Shown here one piece after another: positions 9,075 to 17,735 of a stretch of DNA of 64,000 bases. Within the stretch, counting starts at the first letter, position 1. Every line of letters starts with the position of its first letter. Source of the DNA: Streptomyces sp. NBC_01481. GTDB lineage: Bacteria; Actinomycetota; Actinomycetes; Streptomycetales; Streptomycetaceae. The stretch is taken from positions 168,501 through 232,500 of the forward strand of contig NZ_JAPEPT010000002.1 of the NCBI RefSeq assembly GCF_026339995.1, read 5' to 3'. The notes below the pieces were generated by a model that saw only the letters and a program-made list of their open reading frames with translations, was not told the origin of the DNA and made no database searches. Both the position numbers and the translations under genes were made by a program.

Positions 9075-9202
9075 GCAGAGATTGTACGAACCAAGCTGAA
9101 CCGTCGGCGCCAGCCAGGCGATCACCTCCTCCCGGGACGTGTCACCTGGGCACAGGGCCGCTGAATCAGCCCGATGCGTGGCGCAGGCGACCTGTCCGCC
9201 CC

Positions 9203-9685
9203 TCAGAAGGCGTACAGGTCCCCGGTGGCGGGCGTGAGCACCCGATGCTCGTTGTTGTCCGGATTCCGGTCGGTCGCGCCGCCGTTCCACTGGGTGCCGA
9301 CCCCTACGACGACCTCGGCCGGCGTCCCGACCGTCCGCAGGTCCAGAGTGATCCGGCGGCCGGTTCCACCGGCCCGCAGCGCGCCGGTCGCGCACAGGAC
9401 CACCCTGTCGCCGCCCCACAGGCACCTGGCGGGCAGCACCTGGGCACCGGCCATCGGCACCGAGAAGGACACCCGCACGGTCGCGTCCGCGAGGCTCGCG
9501 GGGCCATGATTCTCGGAGACCAGCGAGACCCCGAGCCGCCCGCTCGTCAGCGAGACATGGCCGTGGTGCGCGACATCCGCCTCCGGTGCGATCGCCAGGC
9601 CGTCCGCACCCGCGCTCGTCCCCGCACCGACCACCATCGCCACCGCGGCGGCGACCGCCGACAGCTCCTTGCGCATCACGAACAT
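9203..9685 (-). CDS. Secreted protein of unknown function
   Basis: A 160-aa protein with a Sec signal peptide ([27 protein letters not shown]). The mature part is beta-rich ([40 protein letters not shown]) and two cysteines ([16 protein letters not shown]) could form a disulfide. It resembles the small extracellular Ig-like or DUF11-type domains of actinobacterial secreted proteins, but I cannot assign a family. The region just upstream (9685-9720) is unusually AT-rich and likely contains the promoter. ATG 9676 is an alternative start. Confidence 0.7.
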   Translation of the reverse strand: MFVMRKELSAVAAAVAMVVGAGTSAGADGLAIAPEADVAHHGHVSLTSGRLGVSLVSENHGPASLADATVRVSFSVPMAGAQVLPARCLWGGDRVVLCATGALRAGGTGRRITLDLRTVGTPAEVVVGVGTQWNGGATDRNPDNNEHRVLTPATGDLYAF

Positions 9686-9794
9686 GACCGGAAGATACCT
9701 TTTGACTGTAAATATTGCTGATTGCCCGTCAGCCCCGGCGAGTCCTGGGCACCTTGCGCCGGGCTCCGGAAGCCTCGCGTGGCAGGCTGCCCCC

Positions 9795-10130
9795 ATGCTC
9801 GTCGTCCGTTCCGCAGCCCTCTTCCTCGTCGCCGCCGTCTTCGAGATCGGCGGAGCCTGGCTCGTCTGGCAGGGACTCAGGGAGCACCGGGGCTGGATCT
9901 GGATCGGCGCGGGCGTCATCGCCCTCGGTGCGTACGGCTTTGTCGCGACGCTCCAGCCGGAGGGCGAGTTCGGGCGGATCCTCGCCGCGTACGGCGGAGT
10001 CTTCGTCGCGGGCTCCCTCGCCTGGGGCATGGTCGCCGACGGCTACCGCCCGGACCGCTGGGACGTGATCGGGGCGCTGGTCTGCCTGGCGGGCATGGCA
10101 TTGATCATGTACGCACCACGGAGCCGCTGA
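9795..10130 (+). CDS. YnfA-family small inner-membrane protein
   Basis: A 111-aa protein from ATG 9795 with four hydrophobic helices, roughly residues 5-24, 33-52, 63-82 and 90-108. [20 protein letters not shown] with the membrane Glu in FEIGGAW, and the YGG/W residues in the third helix, are the YnfA/UPF0060 signature. These are relatives of small multidrug resistance proteins; their physiological role is not firmly known. Confidence 0.88.
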   Translation: MLVVRSAALFLVAAVFEIGGAWLVWQGLREHRGWIWIGAGVIALGAYGFVATLQPEGEFGRILAAYGGVFVAGSLAWGMVADGYRPDRWDVIGALVCLAGMALIMYAPRSR

Positions 10131-10202
10131 CGCCGTGCCGTCGCTCGCGGGACCCGCCGCCTATCCTGGGCCCGTATCGATCACATGCGCGAGGAGTACG
10201 AC

Positions 10203-10967
10203 ATGACCGCCGCTGGGACCCCCGTCGCCGTCATCACCGGAGCCAGCAGCGGCATCGGCGCCGCCACCGCACGCGGGCTCGCGGCCGCCGGGTACCACGT
10301 CGTCCTCACCGCCCGCCGCAAGGACCGTATCGAAGTGCTCGCGGCCGAGCTCGCCGCCGCGGGCCACCGTGCCACCGCGTACGCCCTCGATGTCACCGAC
10401 CGACCGGCCGTCGACGAGTTCGCCCTGTCCCTCGACCGCTGCGACGTCCTCGTCAACAACGCGGGCGGCGCACTCGGCGCGGACACCGTCGCCACCGGCG
10501 ACCCCGCCGACTGGCGCCAGATGTTCGAGGTCAACGTCATCGGCGCGCTCAACACCACCCAGGCGCTGCTCCCGGCCCTCACCTCCGGAGGCGACGGCAC
10601 CGTCGTGATCCTCTCCTCCACCGCGGGCCTCGCGACCTACGAGGGCGGCGGCGGCTATGTCGCCGCCAAGCACGGCGCTCACGTCCTCGCCGAGACCCTC
10701 CGCCTGGAGATCGTCGGCGCCCCGGTCCGGGTGATCGAGATCGCGCCCGGCATGGTCAAGACCGAGGAGTTCGCCACGACCCGCTTCCGCGGCGACGAGG
10801 AGAGGGCCGCCAAGGTCTACGCGGGCGTGGCCCAGCCGCTCACCGCCGACGACGTGGCGGACACCATCACCTGGGCGGTCACCCGCCCCTCGCACGTCAA
10901 CATCGACCTCCTCGTGGTCCGCCCCCGCGCCCAGGCCTCCAACTCCAAGGTCCACCGCGAGCTGTAG
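10203..10967 (+). CDS. SDR family NAD(P)-dependent oxidoreductase (YdfG-like)
   Basis: A 254-aa classical short-chain dehydrogenase from ATG 10203 with GAGGAG upstream. The nucleotide loop is TGASSGIG, the structural motif is NNAG, the catalytic Ser is in ILSSTAG and the YxxxK pair is YVAAK. PGMVKTEEF and NIDLLVVRPRAQ match the YdfG subfamily, which reduces 3-hydroxy acids and malonic semialdehyde. The downstream 120 bp before the convergent MBL gene hold no recognised feature. Confidence 0.9.
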   Translation: MTAAGTPVAVITGASSGIGAATARGLAAAGYHVVLTARRKDRIEVLAAELAAAGHRATAYALDVTDRPAVDEFALSLDRCDVLVNNAGGALGADTVATGDPADWRQMFEVNVIGALNTTQALLPALTSGGDGTVVILSSTAGLATYEGGGGYVAAKHGAHVLAETLRLEIVGAPVRVIEIAPGMVKTEEFATTRFRGDEERAAKVYAGVAQPLTADDVADTITWAVTRPSHVNIDLLVVRPRAQASNSKVHREL

Positions 10968-11091
10968 GCCCCACCCTCCGTCCCAGTCGCCGAGGCGAGG
11001 CCTGGTACGCGTTGCACCCGGCCGGGTGCACGCCCGCGCGCTGCCCCCACGTACAGGGCCCACCGCACTGTGTCTGAGGTCGCGGGCGGCT

Positions 11092-11754
11092 TCAGCAGGT
11101 CTTCAGCTGTGCGACGGAGGGTGCCGTGAGGTTGCCGCCATGGCCGACGTACACGGTGGTCGGAGCATGGTTGGCGATGGCACGCATGCTGCGGGCGGCG
11201 GCGTCCAGGTCGGTTGCGAACATCGGCTTGCGCGCCATCCGGGCTCGGAGCATGCCGCCGGAGAGGGCGTCGCCGGCCAGAATGGTGTTGTCGGCGAGGA
11301 GGACGCAGACAGATCCGGGGGTGTGGCCGGGGGTCACGAAGGATCGGCCGATTCCTCCGTGCTCGCTCAGGTCTTCTTCGTCGCCGAGGACGATGTCGGG
11401 CTCGATGGCCGGGATTTCGGCCTTGGCGAGCATGACCTTCATGAGCCGAGGCATCAGGCTGGTGGGCTGCAGGTCGACCCGCCCGCCGCGTCGGAGCTGT
11501 TCGGCGTCGTCGCGGTGGATGGCGATGGGCGCTCCGGTCGCCTCCCGCAGTTCCAGCGCCGAACCGCTGTGGTCCGCGTGGTGGTGGGTGAGCAGGATGA
11601 GCCCAACGTCGGCGGGGCGCAGGCCCGCGTCGGCGATCTGCTTGAGCATCGCCGGGGCCCGCCCGGCGACACCGGTGTCGACGATCATGGCCCGGCGGCC
11701 GTCAGTGACGAGAAAGGCGGACGAGGCGACGTTCTTGACGGCGTAGACGGTCAT
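11092..11754 (-). CDS. Metallo-beta-lactamase-fold hydrolase
   Basis: A 220-aa protein starting MTVYAVKNVASSAFLV at ATG 11754. The metal-binding motif THHHADHSG is at about residues 58-66, with GHTPGSV and GHGGN supplying further His ligands and the DTG loop near residue 27. Its closest look is to glyoxalase II-type or other small-molecule hydrolases of this fold. The start is preceded by a leader and an 18-7-18 palindrome that are both almost duplicated in front of the DUF2306-hemA2 operon, so the gene likely belongs to the same small regulon. Confidence 0.88.
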   Translation of the reverse strand: MTVYAVKNVASSAFLVTDGRRAMIVDTGVAGRAPAMLKQIADAGLRPADVGLILLTHHHADHSGSALELREATGAPIAIHRDDAEQLRRGGRVDLQPTSLMPRLMKVMLAKAEIPAIEPDIVLGDEEDLSEHGGIGRSFVTPGHTPGSVCVLLADNTILAGDALSGGMLRARMARKPMFATDLDAAARSMRAIANHAPTTVYVGHGGNLTAPSVAQLKTC

Positions 11755-11787
11755 GGCTTCTCCACGTGTCCTGGTAAGGTTCGACGA

Positions 11788-11830
11788 TGTGAACACCTCT
11801 AACATAGCATGGATGTTAGAGGTGTTCACA
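11788..11830. promoter_or_regulatory. Long palindromic operator, copy 1
   Basis: Arms TGTGAACACCTCTAACAT (11788-11805) and ATGTTAGAGGTGTTCACA (11813-11830) are perfect reverse complements separated by AGCATGG. It lies between the MBL gene start (34 bp away) and the divergent TetR gene. Its core CTCTAACAT/ATGTTAGAG recurs with the same 7-nt spacing at 17079-17121. Such symmetry is what a dimeric TetR-type repressor binds. Confidence 0.8.
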
Positions 11831-11903
11831 TAATTTCGGAAACAGATACCCGCCACGCATCCGGCGGGCGCGTTGATAGCGTGGACAGATGGGAGCCAAG
11901 CAG

Positions 11904-12479
11904 GTGGCACGCACGAGTTACCACCACGGAGCGCTCCGGCAGGCGCTGATCGACGGAGCCAGGGAGATCCTGGCCGAACGGGGACACGACCAGTTCAGCC
12001 TCAACGAGCTCGCCCGCCGCGTCGGCGTGAGCACCTCCGCCCCCTACCGTCACTTCGCCAACCGGGACGATCTCCTGGCCGCGGTCGCCGATCAGGGCTA
12101 CGCGACTCTGCACAAGAGCCTCGAACACACGGCATCGGACACGGCCGACGTCCGCGAGCGGCTGATCCGCCTGGCAGGGGCGTACGTGCGATTCGCGCAC
12201 GACCACCCAGACCTGTACGCGACGATGTTCCGCGCCCGGCCGGGCGCCGAACCGAAGGGCTACGAGTCCTTCGAGGTGCTGCTCCGGACCGTCGACGAAG
12301 CTCAGCAGAGCGCGATAATCCCCACCACGGTGTCCGCGGAACTGATGTCCCGGTCCATCTGGGCGACCCTGCACGGTCTCGCGCTGCTCAACCTGCGGCA
12401 GCCCCACGAGCGGTTCGGCCTGAACGAGCCTCCGGAAGCCCTCGCCACCGACACCCTGTCAGCGCTCTTCGGACTGTAG
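11904..12479 (+). CDS. TetR-family transcriptional regulator
   Basis: A 191-aa protein. I chose GTG 11904 (MARTSYHHGALRQAL) because GGGAG lies 9 nt upstream; ATG 11889 adds five residues. The HTH is FSLNELARRVGVSTSAPYRHFANRDDLLAAV at about residues 32-62, followed by an all-helical ligand-binding domain of the TetR C-terminal WHG/TetR_C_33 kind. It is divergent from the MBL gene across the perfect palindrome at 11788-11830, the usual arrangement for an autoregulated repressor; I infer it also controls the DUF2306-hemA2 operon. Confidence 0.88.
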   Translation: MARTSYHHGALRQALIDGAREILAERGHDQFSLNELARRVGVSTSAPYRHFANRDDLLAAVADQGYATLHKSLEHTASDTADVRERLIRLAGAYVRFAHDHPDLYATMFRARPGAEPKGYESFEVLLRTVDEAQQSAIIPTTVSAELMSRSIWATLHGLALLNLRQPHERFGLNEPPEALATDTLSALFGL

Positions 12480-12501
12480 GTACGGCACACAATGCGCCGG
12501 T

Positions 12502-13446
12502 TCAGGCTTCGTCAGCCGGTGTCTCATTCCCGCCGGAACCCGCGCTCACGTCTCGGCCCTGGATCGTTGCGGCCGCACGGTCCAGTTCGGTGAGCACCAG
12601 CCGTACGGCTCGCCGTGCGGCACGCTCGGGGCGGTGGAGCACATCGATGTGGCGTCGGGCGTGCACGCCGCTGAGAGGCCTGAGGATCAGTGCGGGGTGC
12701 GGACGTGTGGTCCAGCGGGGCATCAGGGCCAGGCCGCCTCCGGCGGCCACGGCTTCGGCGACCACCGTGAATTCGTTGATGCGATGGACGATGTTGAGCC
12801 GTCGGTTCGCCGCAGTCGAGATGGCATCGATGGTGGCCATCAGCGGGAAGCCGTCATGAACGGTGATCCAGGGTTGATCCGCGACGTCTCGCGGGGTGAG
12901 GCGTCGTTTGGCGGCCAAGGGGTGGTCTGCCGGAAGGGCGATGTCGAGCGGTTCACGCAGCAGCGTGCCGGCGGTGACCGTAGTCGGCCACGGTGGCGCT
13001 TGGTCGAGACGGTGGGCTAGTACGAGGTCGTAGTCCCGGGTCAGTCGCGGGAATTGGTCTTGCGCGACGTCCTCGTCGGCGAGCGAGAGCTGCGGGCGTC
13101 CAGGGCCGTCCTGGCCAAGCAGCAGTGGGAAGAATGCGGCGGCCGCGCTGTGGAAAGCCGCTACCGACACATCAGCGTCGGGCTGGTCGACGAATTCCTC
13201 GATGGTGTGCCGTGCCCTGGCAAGCGCGGTCTCCACCTCGATCGCCGCACCGGCCAGGGCTTGTCCGGCATCGGTGAGCACCAACCGCCGTCCGTCACGT
13301 TCAGTGAGTGGGACCGGGATCGAGCGTTGCAGCAGCCGTAGCTGTTGGGAGATTGCCGAGGGCGTCATCAACAGCGCCTCGGCGGTCGCGGTGACGCTTC
13401 CCAGCTCGCCGAGCTCCCGCAAGATCTGCAACTGCCGTTCGTTCAC
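12502..13446 (-). CDS. LysR-family transcriptional regulator
   Basis: A 314-aa protein from GTG 13446. The N-terminal winged helix spans residues 1-60 (MNERQLQILRELGELGSVTATAEAL, TPSAISQQLRLLQRSIPVPL). The rest is a periplasmic-binding-like effector domain (REPLDIALPADHPLAAKRRL, AVAAGGGLALMP). It lies divergent from the EamA exporter, with only 65 bp between starts, so regulation of that exporter and the following YbaK gene is likely. Confidence 0.9.
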   Translation of the reverse strand: MNERQLQILRELGELGSVTATAEALLMTPSAISQQLRLLQRSIPVPLTERDGRRLVLTDAGQALAGAAIEVETALARARHTIEEFVDQPDADVSVAAFHSAAAAFFPLLLGQDGPGRPQLSLADEDVAQDQFPRLTRDYDLVLAHRLDQAPPWPTTVTAGTLLREPLDIALPADHPLAAKRRLTPRDVADQPWITVHDGFPLMATIDAISTAANRRLNIVHRINEFTVVAEAVAAGGGLALMPRWTTRPHPALILRPLSGVHARRHIDVLHRPERAARRAVRLVLTELDRAAATIQGRDVSAGSGGNETPADEA

Positions 13447-13511
13447 CCTCTCAGTGTAGTGATGCTTCAGGATCGTTGAAGAAGCTCGTTCTTGGCTTCA
13501 GAGTGGAGGCA

Positions 13512-14453
13512 ATGCAGCGTAGGGGCGTGTTCCACGCCCGCCGCACTGACGCAGTGCTTCTCCTTGTCGCCATCGTCTGGGGCTCCAGCTACCTGGCCGC
13601 GAAGACGGCCACCTATGCCCTGCCGGTCCTGATGGTGCTGTTCGCGCGGTACGCGATCTCCGCGATCGCCTGCCTCGCTCTCGTCGCCGCCCGCCGCCGG
13701 AATGGGCGCTACACGCGAGATGAGGTTCGTGTCGGGGCATGGCTGGGGATCACACAGGCTGCTGTCCTGGTTCTTGAGACCTACGGCGTCGCCCACACCA
13801 GCGCGGCCAACGCGGGCCTGATCATCAGCCTCACCATCGTGCTCACCCCACTGCTGGACCGCACGGCAGGCAACGGCCGGCTGCCCCCGCGCTTCTTCGC
13901 CGCCACGGGCGTGTGCCTGCTGGCCGTTGCACTGCTCATGTCCGGCAGCGGCTTCCACACTCCCCGGATCGGCGACATGCTGATGCTCGCCGCCGCGGTG
14001 GTGCGCGCAGCGCACGTCGCGCTCGTGGGGCGGCTCACGAAGGGCCGCGCTGTGCGGCCGTTGCAGCTCACGGCCGTCCAGACGGTTGTCGGCTCGGCGC
14101 TGTTCGTCATGCCGGCCGCGAGCGGCCTGTCGACGCTCACTCAGGTCGATGCGGCGGTGTGGGGCCAGCTCGTCTATCTCGCCCTGTTCTGCAGCGTGTT
14201 CGCCTTCCTCGCCCAGACCTGGGCGGTGCAGAACAGCTCCGCCAGCCGGGCGAGTCTGCTGCTGGGCACCGAACCGGTCTGGGCGGTCGCGGTCGGCATC
14301 GGCCTCGGCGGCGAAAAGTTCACCACCCTTGCCGGCCTCGGGGCGGCGCTCATGGTCACCGGAACGTACTGGGGGCAGAGCATCGAACGCGCCCACCGCA
14401 CCACCAACAATGAGGAGTCCCCATGCCGGACAACGGCACCTACGAGCGTCTGA
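13512..14453 (+). CDS. EamA-family (DMT) transporter
   Basis: A 313-aa membrane protein with about ten helices in two EamA halves; the first contains VAIVWGSSYLAAKTATYALPV, the second begins near MLMLAAAVVRAAHVALVGRL and includes SLLLGTEPVWAVAVGI. These are drug/metabolite exporters. Start uncertain: ATG 13512 sits very close to a GGAGG, and GTG 13503 in frame is an alternative. It overlaps the following ybaK-like gene by 31 nt, which implies co-translation, and is divergent from a LysR regulator. Confidence 0.88.
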   Translation: MQRRGVFHARRTDAVLLLVAIVWGSSYLAAKTATYALPVLMVLFARYAISAIACLALVAARRRNGRYTRDEVRVGAWLGITQAAVLVLETYGVAHTSAANAGLIISLTIVLTPLLDRTAGNGRLPPRFFAATGVCLLAVALLMSGSGFHTPRIGDMLMLAAAVVRAAHVALVGRLTKGRAVRPLQLTAVQTVVGSALFVMPAASGLSTLTQVDAAVWGQLVYLALFCSVFAFLAQTWAVQNSSASRASLLLGTEPVWAVAVGIGLGGEKFTTLAGLGAALMVTGTYWGQSIERAHRTTNNEESPCRTTAPTSV

Positions 14454-14920
14454 TCAGCCTGCTCGACAGCACCGCAACCGCGTACAAGCTCATTGACCAT
14501 GAGCCGCAAGGCACGACCGAGACTGTCAGCGCACTGCGCGGACACCCCGTGTCGGAAGCCGCGAAATGCCTCATCCTGATCGTCAAGATCGACCGGCGAG
14601 TCACTCGCTACGTGCTCGCGGTCGTCCCCGGGGACCGGCGTGTGGACCTCAACGCCATCCGTACGCTGTTCGCCGCCCGCTACGTCGGATTCTGCGACGC
14701 AGCCACTGCCGAGCGACTGGCCCATGCCGTCCCCGGCACCGTCCTGCCCTTCAGCTTCGACCCTGAACTTGAACTCGTCGCAGACCCGGACGTCATTGCG
14801 CAGCCGTGCCTTTACTTCAACGCAGCCCGCCTTGATCGCTCGCTGGCCATCTCCGGCGCGGACTACGCGAGGCTCGCCGAGCCGCGCGTCGAGCGCATCG
14901 CCGGTCCGGGCTCGAACTGA
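14423..14920 (+). CDS. YbaK/EbsC-family aminoacyl-tRNA deacylase
   Basis: A 165-aa protein from ATG 14423 with GAGGAG upstream. The fold is recognisable from AYKLIDHEPQGTTETVSALRGHPVSEAAKCLILI, where the lysine in AAKCLI is the conserved residue of YbaK domains. Such proteins hydrolyse mischarged tRNAs in trans. Here it is translationally linked to an EamA exporter, so a role in protection against an amino-acid analogue is possible but inferred. Its 3' end overlaps the convergent hemA2 gene by 58 bp. Confidence 0.85.
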   Translation: MPDNGTYERLISLLDSTATAYKLIDHEPQGTTETVSALRGHPVSEAAKCLILIVKIDRRVTRYVLAVVPGDRRVDLNAIRTLFAARYVGFCDAATAERLAHAVPGTVLPFSFDPELELVADPDVIAQPCLYFNAARLDRSLAISGADYARLAEPRVERIAGPGSN

Positions 14921-16287
14921 CGCAGCTCACGTGCCCGCTGATCCGGCCGGGCCACCCGGACCGCGGGTGGGGCGGTCTGCGGGCGATCCGCCACCGCCGG
15001 GCTCGTCCGGACCGCAGCCGGGTCCAGACCGAACAGCTCGCACAGTGCCTCCGCGTACGACTCCCCGCCCGGCTCGCCCGCCCGTTGCTTGACCCGCACC
15101 GTCGGCGCGTGCAGCACCTTGCGGACAAGCCTGTTCAAGCTCTGTGTCAGCTCGGCCCTGGTAGTGGCGTCCAGCTCGGGCAGCCGACCGCAGAGGCGTT
15201 CCAGCTCGGAGTCGACCATCTCGGACACCGAGGCTCGCAAGGCGACAACGGTCTGGGTGACCCCGGCGGCACGCTGGGCGGCGGTGAAGGAGTCGACCTC
15301 CTCGGCGACGATCCGGCGTACTGCCGCGACATCCAGCGCCCCGGCGGCGTCCTCGACGTTCCGGGCGGCCTCGGCCAGTGTGTCCAGCCCGACCAGGTGC
15401 ACGCCTTCGAGCTCGCGTGCGGCAGCGTCGGCATCACCCGGCATCGCCAGGTCGAGCACTGCCAGCGGCGCGGGTGCCGTCTGCCGCCCGCCGCGACTGC
15501 TGCTCGTGTCGTTCCGGCCCGCGACTCCTCCGCAGGAGATGACGACGTCGGCCTCGGCCAACGCGGTGGCGACGTCTTCGTACGGCACGGTCCTCGCGCC
15601 GTATGCGGCGAGCGTCGCGGCCAGCCGCTCCGCGCGCACGGGGGTGCGGTTGGCGATGACCAGCTCGCTGACCCCGGCTCGCGCCAGCGTCGCCGCGGCC
15701 AGCGAGCTCATCGAGCCCGCGCCCACCACCAACCCGCGCTTTCCCGCGATCGGGCCCACGCGCTTCGCGACCTGCTCCAGGCCGAAGGCGACCAGGGACT
15801 GGCCGGCTCTGGCGATCCCGGTCTCGCTGTGCGCCCGCTTGCCGACTCGCAGTGCCTGCTGGAACAGCTCACCGATGCGTCTCCCTGCGGTGTGCTCATC
15901 CTGGGCGAGCGACAGCGCGTTGCGCAGCTGGCCCAGGATCTGCGCCTCGCCGACCACCATCGAGTCCAGCCCGCATGCCAGCGAGAACAGATGCTGCACG
16001 GCGCGGTCCCCATGGCGGACGCCGAGGTACGGGGTCAGCTCTTCCGGGTCGACTCCTGTGTACTCGGCCAACAGCTCGGACAGTTCGGCAACCCCTGCGC
16101 GGACGTTGTCCACGTCGGCGTACAGCTCGATCCGGTTGCAGGTGGCGACAAGCGCCGCCGCGTTCACCTGAGCCGCCGCAGCGGCAGCGCGCAGCAGCCG
16201 CTGCGGGGCATCTCCGGTGAGGGAGGCACGCTCCAGCAGGGTCACTGGTGCCGTGCGATGGCTGAGGCCGACCATCAGGACGCTCAT
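14863..16287 (-). CDS. Second glutamyl-tRNA reductase (hemA paralogue)
   Basis: A 474-aa protein starting MSVLMVGLSHRTAPVTLLERASL. All three GluTR domains are present: catalytic (active-site Cys in VATCNRIELYADVDN at about residue 49), NADPH-binding (GKRGLVVGAGSMSSLAAATL) and dimerisation domain ending LHAPTVRVKQRAGEPGG. It reduces glutamyl-tRNA(Glu) to glutamate-1-semialdehyde. It lacks the roughly 100-residue insert of the other HemA at 46921-48657. The ATG overlaps the stop of the DUF2306 gene (ATGA), so both should follow the operator at 17079. Its C-terminal 19 codons overlap the ybaK-like gene. Confidence 0.93.
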   Translation of the reverse strand: MSVLMVGLSHRTAPVTLLERASLTGDAPQRLLRAAAAAAQVNAAALVATCNRIELYADVDNVRAGVAELSELLAEYTGVDPEELTPYLGVRHGDRAVQHLFSLACGLDSMVVGEAQILGQLRNALSLAQDEHTAGRRIGELFQQALRVGKRAHSETGIARAGQSLVAFGLEQVAKRVGPIAGKRGLVVGAGSMSSLAAATLARAGVSELVIANRTPVRAERLAATLAAYGARTVPYEDVATALAEADVVISCGGVAGRNDTSSSRGGRQTAPAPLAVLDLAMPGDADAAARELEGVHLVGLDTLAEAARNVEDAAGALDVAAVRRIVAEEVDSFTAAQRAAGVTQTVVALRASVSEMVDSELERLCGRLPELDATTRAELTQSLNRLVRKVLHAPTVRVKQRAGEPGGESYAEALCELFGLDPAAVRTSPAVADRPQTAPPAVRVARPDQRARELRQFEPGPAMRSTRGSASLA

Positions 16288-17045
16288 GCTCGTGACCCGC
16301 TGACCTGGCTCCTGGCCGCGGCGACGCTGTTGGTCATGCGCAGTGAGGGCAGGCCACGACGCAGGATCATGAACTCTGCGACGACTATGTTGGGCAGCCA
16401 GCACAGGAAGGGCAGGGGCGCGTAGGCCTCGCGCATGATGGTGGTGAACGGGTCCGCGCCGTGGATGAACGGGATCTGCGCGAAGATCAGCACGCCGAAC
16501 CACAACCGCAGCGTCACTGCCGCGTAGGTGAGCGCGAAGCTGCGGATCATCCAGGCCTGGTGGCTGCGGAAGTCGCGCTGCCGGGCGGCGCCGTAGGCAC
16601 GCCACGTCGTCCATCCCCACAGCACCGCCAGCGAGCCGAAGCCGAAGAAGCCCGCCAGGCCCACGGAGCTGAACATCGACATGACGAACCCGGAAACCGA
16701 GCCGATCAGGACGCTGGCGACGTAGACCCGGCCGGTGTAGCGGTGGACGCGCGGGCGGCGGCTGCGGATGCGGCGGGAGAACTGGAACGGCCCCAGGGCC
16801 AGGGCCAGTCCGGCGGTGACGATGTGGATGTAGAAGGCCACCTGGATCGGCAGCGCGCGGGGGGCGTACGTATCCGCCAGTCCGACTTCCTGGTGGGCGA
16901 GGGAGTCCAGGGTGCCCTGGGCGTACTGGCCGACGAAGTAGCCGGCGATGGCCACCGACGACAGGGCCACCCAGGCCCAGCTCCACTTCGAGCCGCCGGT
17001 TCGGCGCCGCTGCCTGCGCGGTGCGGGGGTTGCGACGGTGGTCAT
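16284..17045 (-). CDS. DUF2306 membrane protein coupled to hemA2
   Basis: A 253-aa protein from ATG 17045 (AGGAG upstream). About seven hydrophobic segments are seen; the first follows a basic N-terminus (WAWVALSSVAIAGYFVGQY). FYIHIVTAGLALALGPFQF, RPRVHRYTGRVYV and FRSHQAWMIRSFALTYAAVTLR match DUF2306, with several membrane histidines that could hold a cofactor. The family's function is not established. The hemA2 ATG overlaps its stop, suggesting a tetrapyrrole-related job, which is inference. Confidence 0.85.
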   Translation of the reverse strand: MTTVATPAPRRQRRRTGGSKWSWAWVALSSVAIAGYFVGQYAQGTLDSLAHQEVGLADTYAPRALPIQVAFYIHIVTAGLALALGPFQFSRRIRSRRPRVHRYTGRVYVASVLIGSVSGFVMSMFSSVGLAGFFGFGSLAVLWGWTTWRAYGAARQRDFRSHQAWMIRSFALTYAAVTLRLWFGVLIFAQIPFIHGADPFTTIMREAYAPLPFLCWLPNIVVAEFMILRRGLPSLRMTNSVAAARSQVSGSRA

Positions 17046-17078
17046 GGGGACTCCTGGTGTCCTCGTGCGGCTCCTCGA

Positions 17079-17121
17079 TGTGAATGGCTCTAACATAGCA
17101 GCAATGTTAGAGGCATTCACT
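17079..17121. promoter_or_regulatory. Long palindromic operator, copy 2
   Basis: Arms TGTGAATGGCTCTAACAT (17079-17096) and ATGTTAGAGGCATTCACT (17104-17121) with spacer AGCAGCA. The CTCTAACAT/ATGTTAGAG core and the 7-nt spacing equal those of the copy at 11788-11830. The leader between operator and ATG (CACATCG, then AGGACAC, then GGAG) is also conserved, showing duplication of a whole promoter. Confidence 0.8.
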
Positions 17122-17293
17122 TGTCTGCAAGAAACCGATCCCGGCCCGCCTCCGACGTGCTGGTCAACAGCACGAGCAGACGGGACGCGAGCCGATGCCG
17201 GGGTCCGGGACCGTTGGTGCGGTCCGGGGTCGTTTGTCGCGGAAGCGGGGCGCTATCGGGGGCATGACCCCTGTACGCCGGAAACCCGCCCGC

Positions 17294-17527
17294 TCACGGG
17301 ACCCACTTGTACTTGCCTCCGCCGACCCATCGCACGACCGCGGGATCGTCGACGTCGATATGGGTCAGCCCCGCCCGGTGCGCCAGCCTGATCACATCCA
17401 GCATGGTGTAGGCGGGCCCGGCCACCTCCCCGTTGATCTCCACCAGGCGGTACGGCGGCTCGCTGGGCACTACGGCGAGCACGACGACGGGGGTGGGGTG
17501 GAACGCCTCTTGAGCATCGCTGGTCAT
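17294..17527 (-). CDS. Small conserved hypothetical protein
   Basis: A 77-aa protein starting MTSDAQEAFHPTPVVVLAVVP at ATG 17527. The composition is protein-like, with strands PPYRLVEINGEVAG and helix TMLDVIRLAHRAGL then THIDVDDPAVVRWVGGGKYKWVP. No ribosome binding site is obvious and no family is recognised. It stands alone, with about 250 bp on one side (the operator region) and 208 bp on the other holding nothing recognisable. Confidence 0.6.
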   Translation of the reverse strand: MTSDAQEAFHPTPVVVLAVVPSEPPYRLVEINGEVAGPAYTMLDVIRLAHRAGLTHIDVDDPAVVRWVGGGKYKWVP

Positions 17528-17735
17528 GCTTACAGCGTGTGGCAGGGACGCGACGCGCACATGTCGAGCGGACCGGCGGGTATGGGGACGCCGCTACGTT
17601 TCCCCTGGGCCAGAGACGGAGTCCCGGCGCCCGCCGCCGAGGGCGGCTGAGCGGCTCGCGCGTGGGCGATGGCAGTTGATCCCGGGGCCGCCCTACCCCG
17701 GTGCCGGCAGCGCGGAAGCCGATGGCTCGCGGTGC

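Noticed and set aside
11092..17121. A C5N or other tetrapyrrole-derived antibiotic cluster around hemA2
   Set aside because: No ALA synthase, acyl-CoA ligase, amide synthase or other biosynthetic genes are near; only regulation and a membrane protein accompany hemA2.
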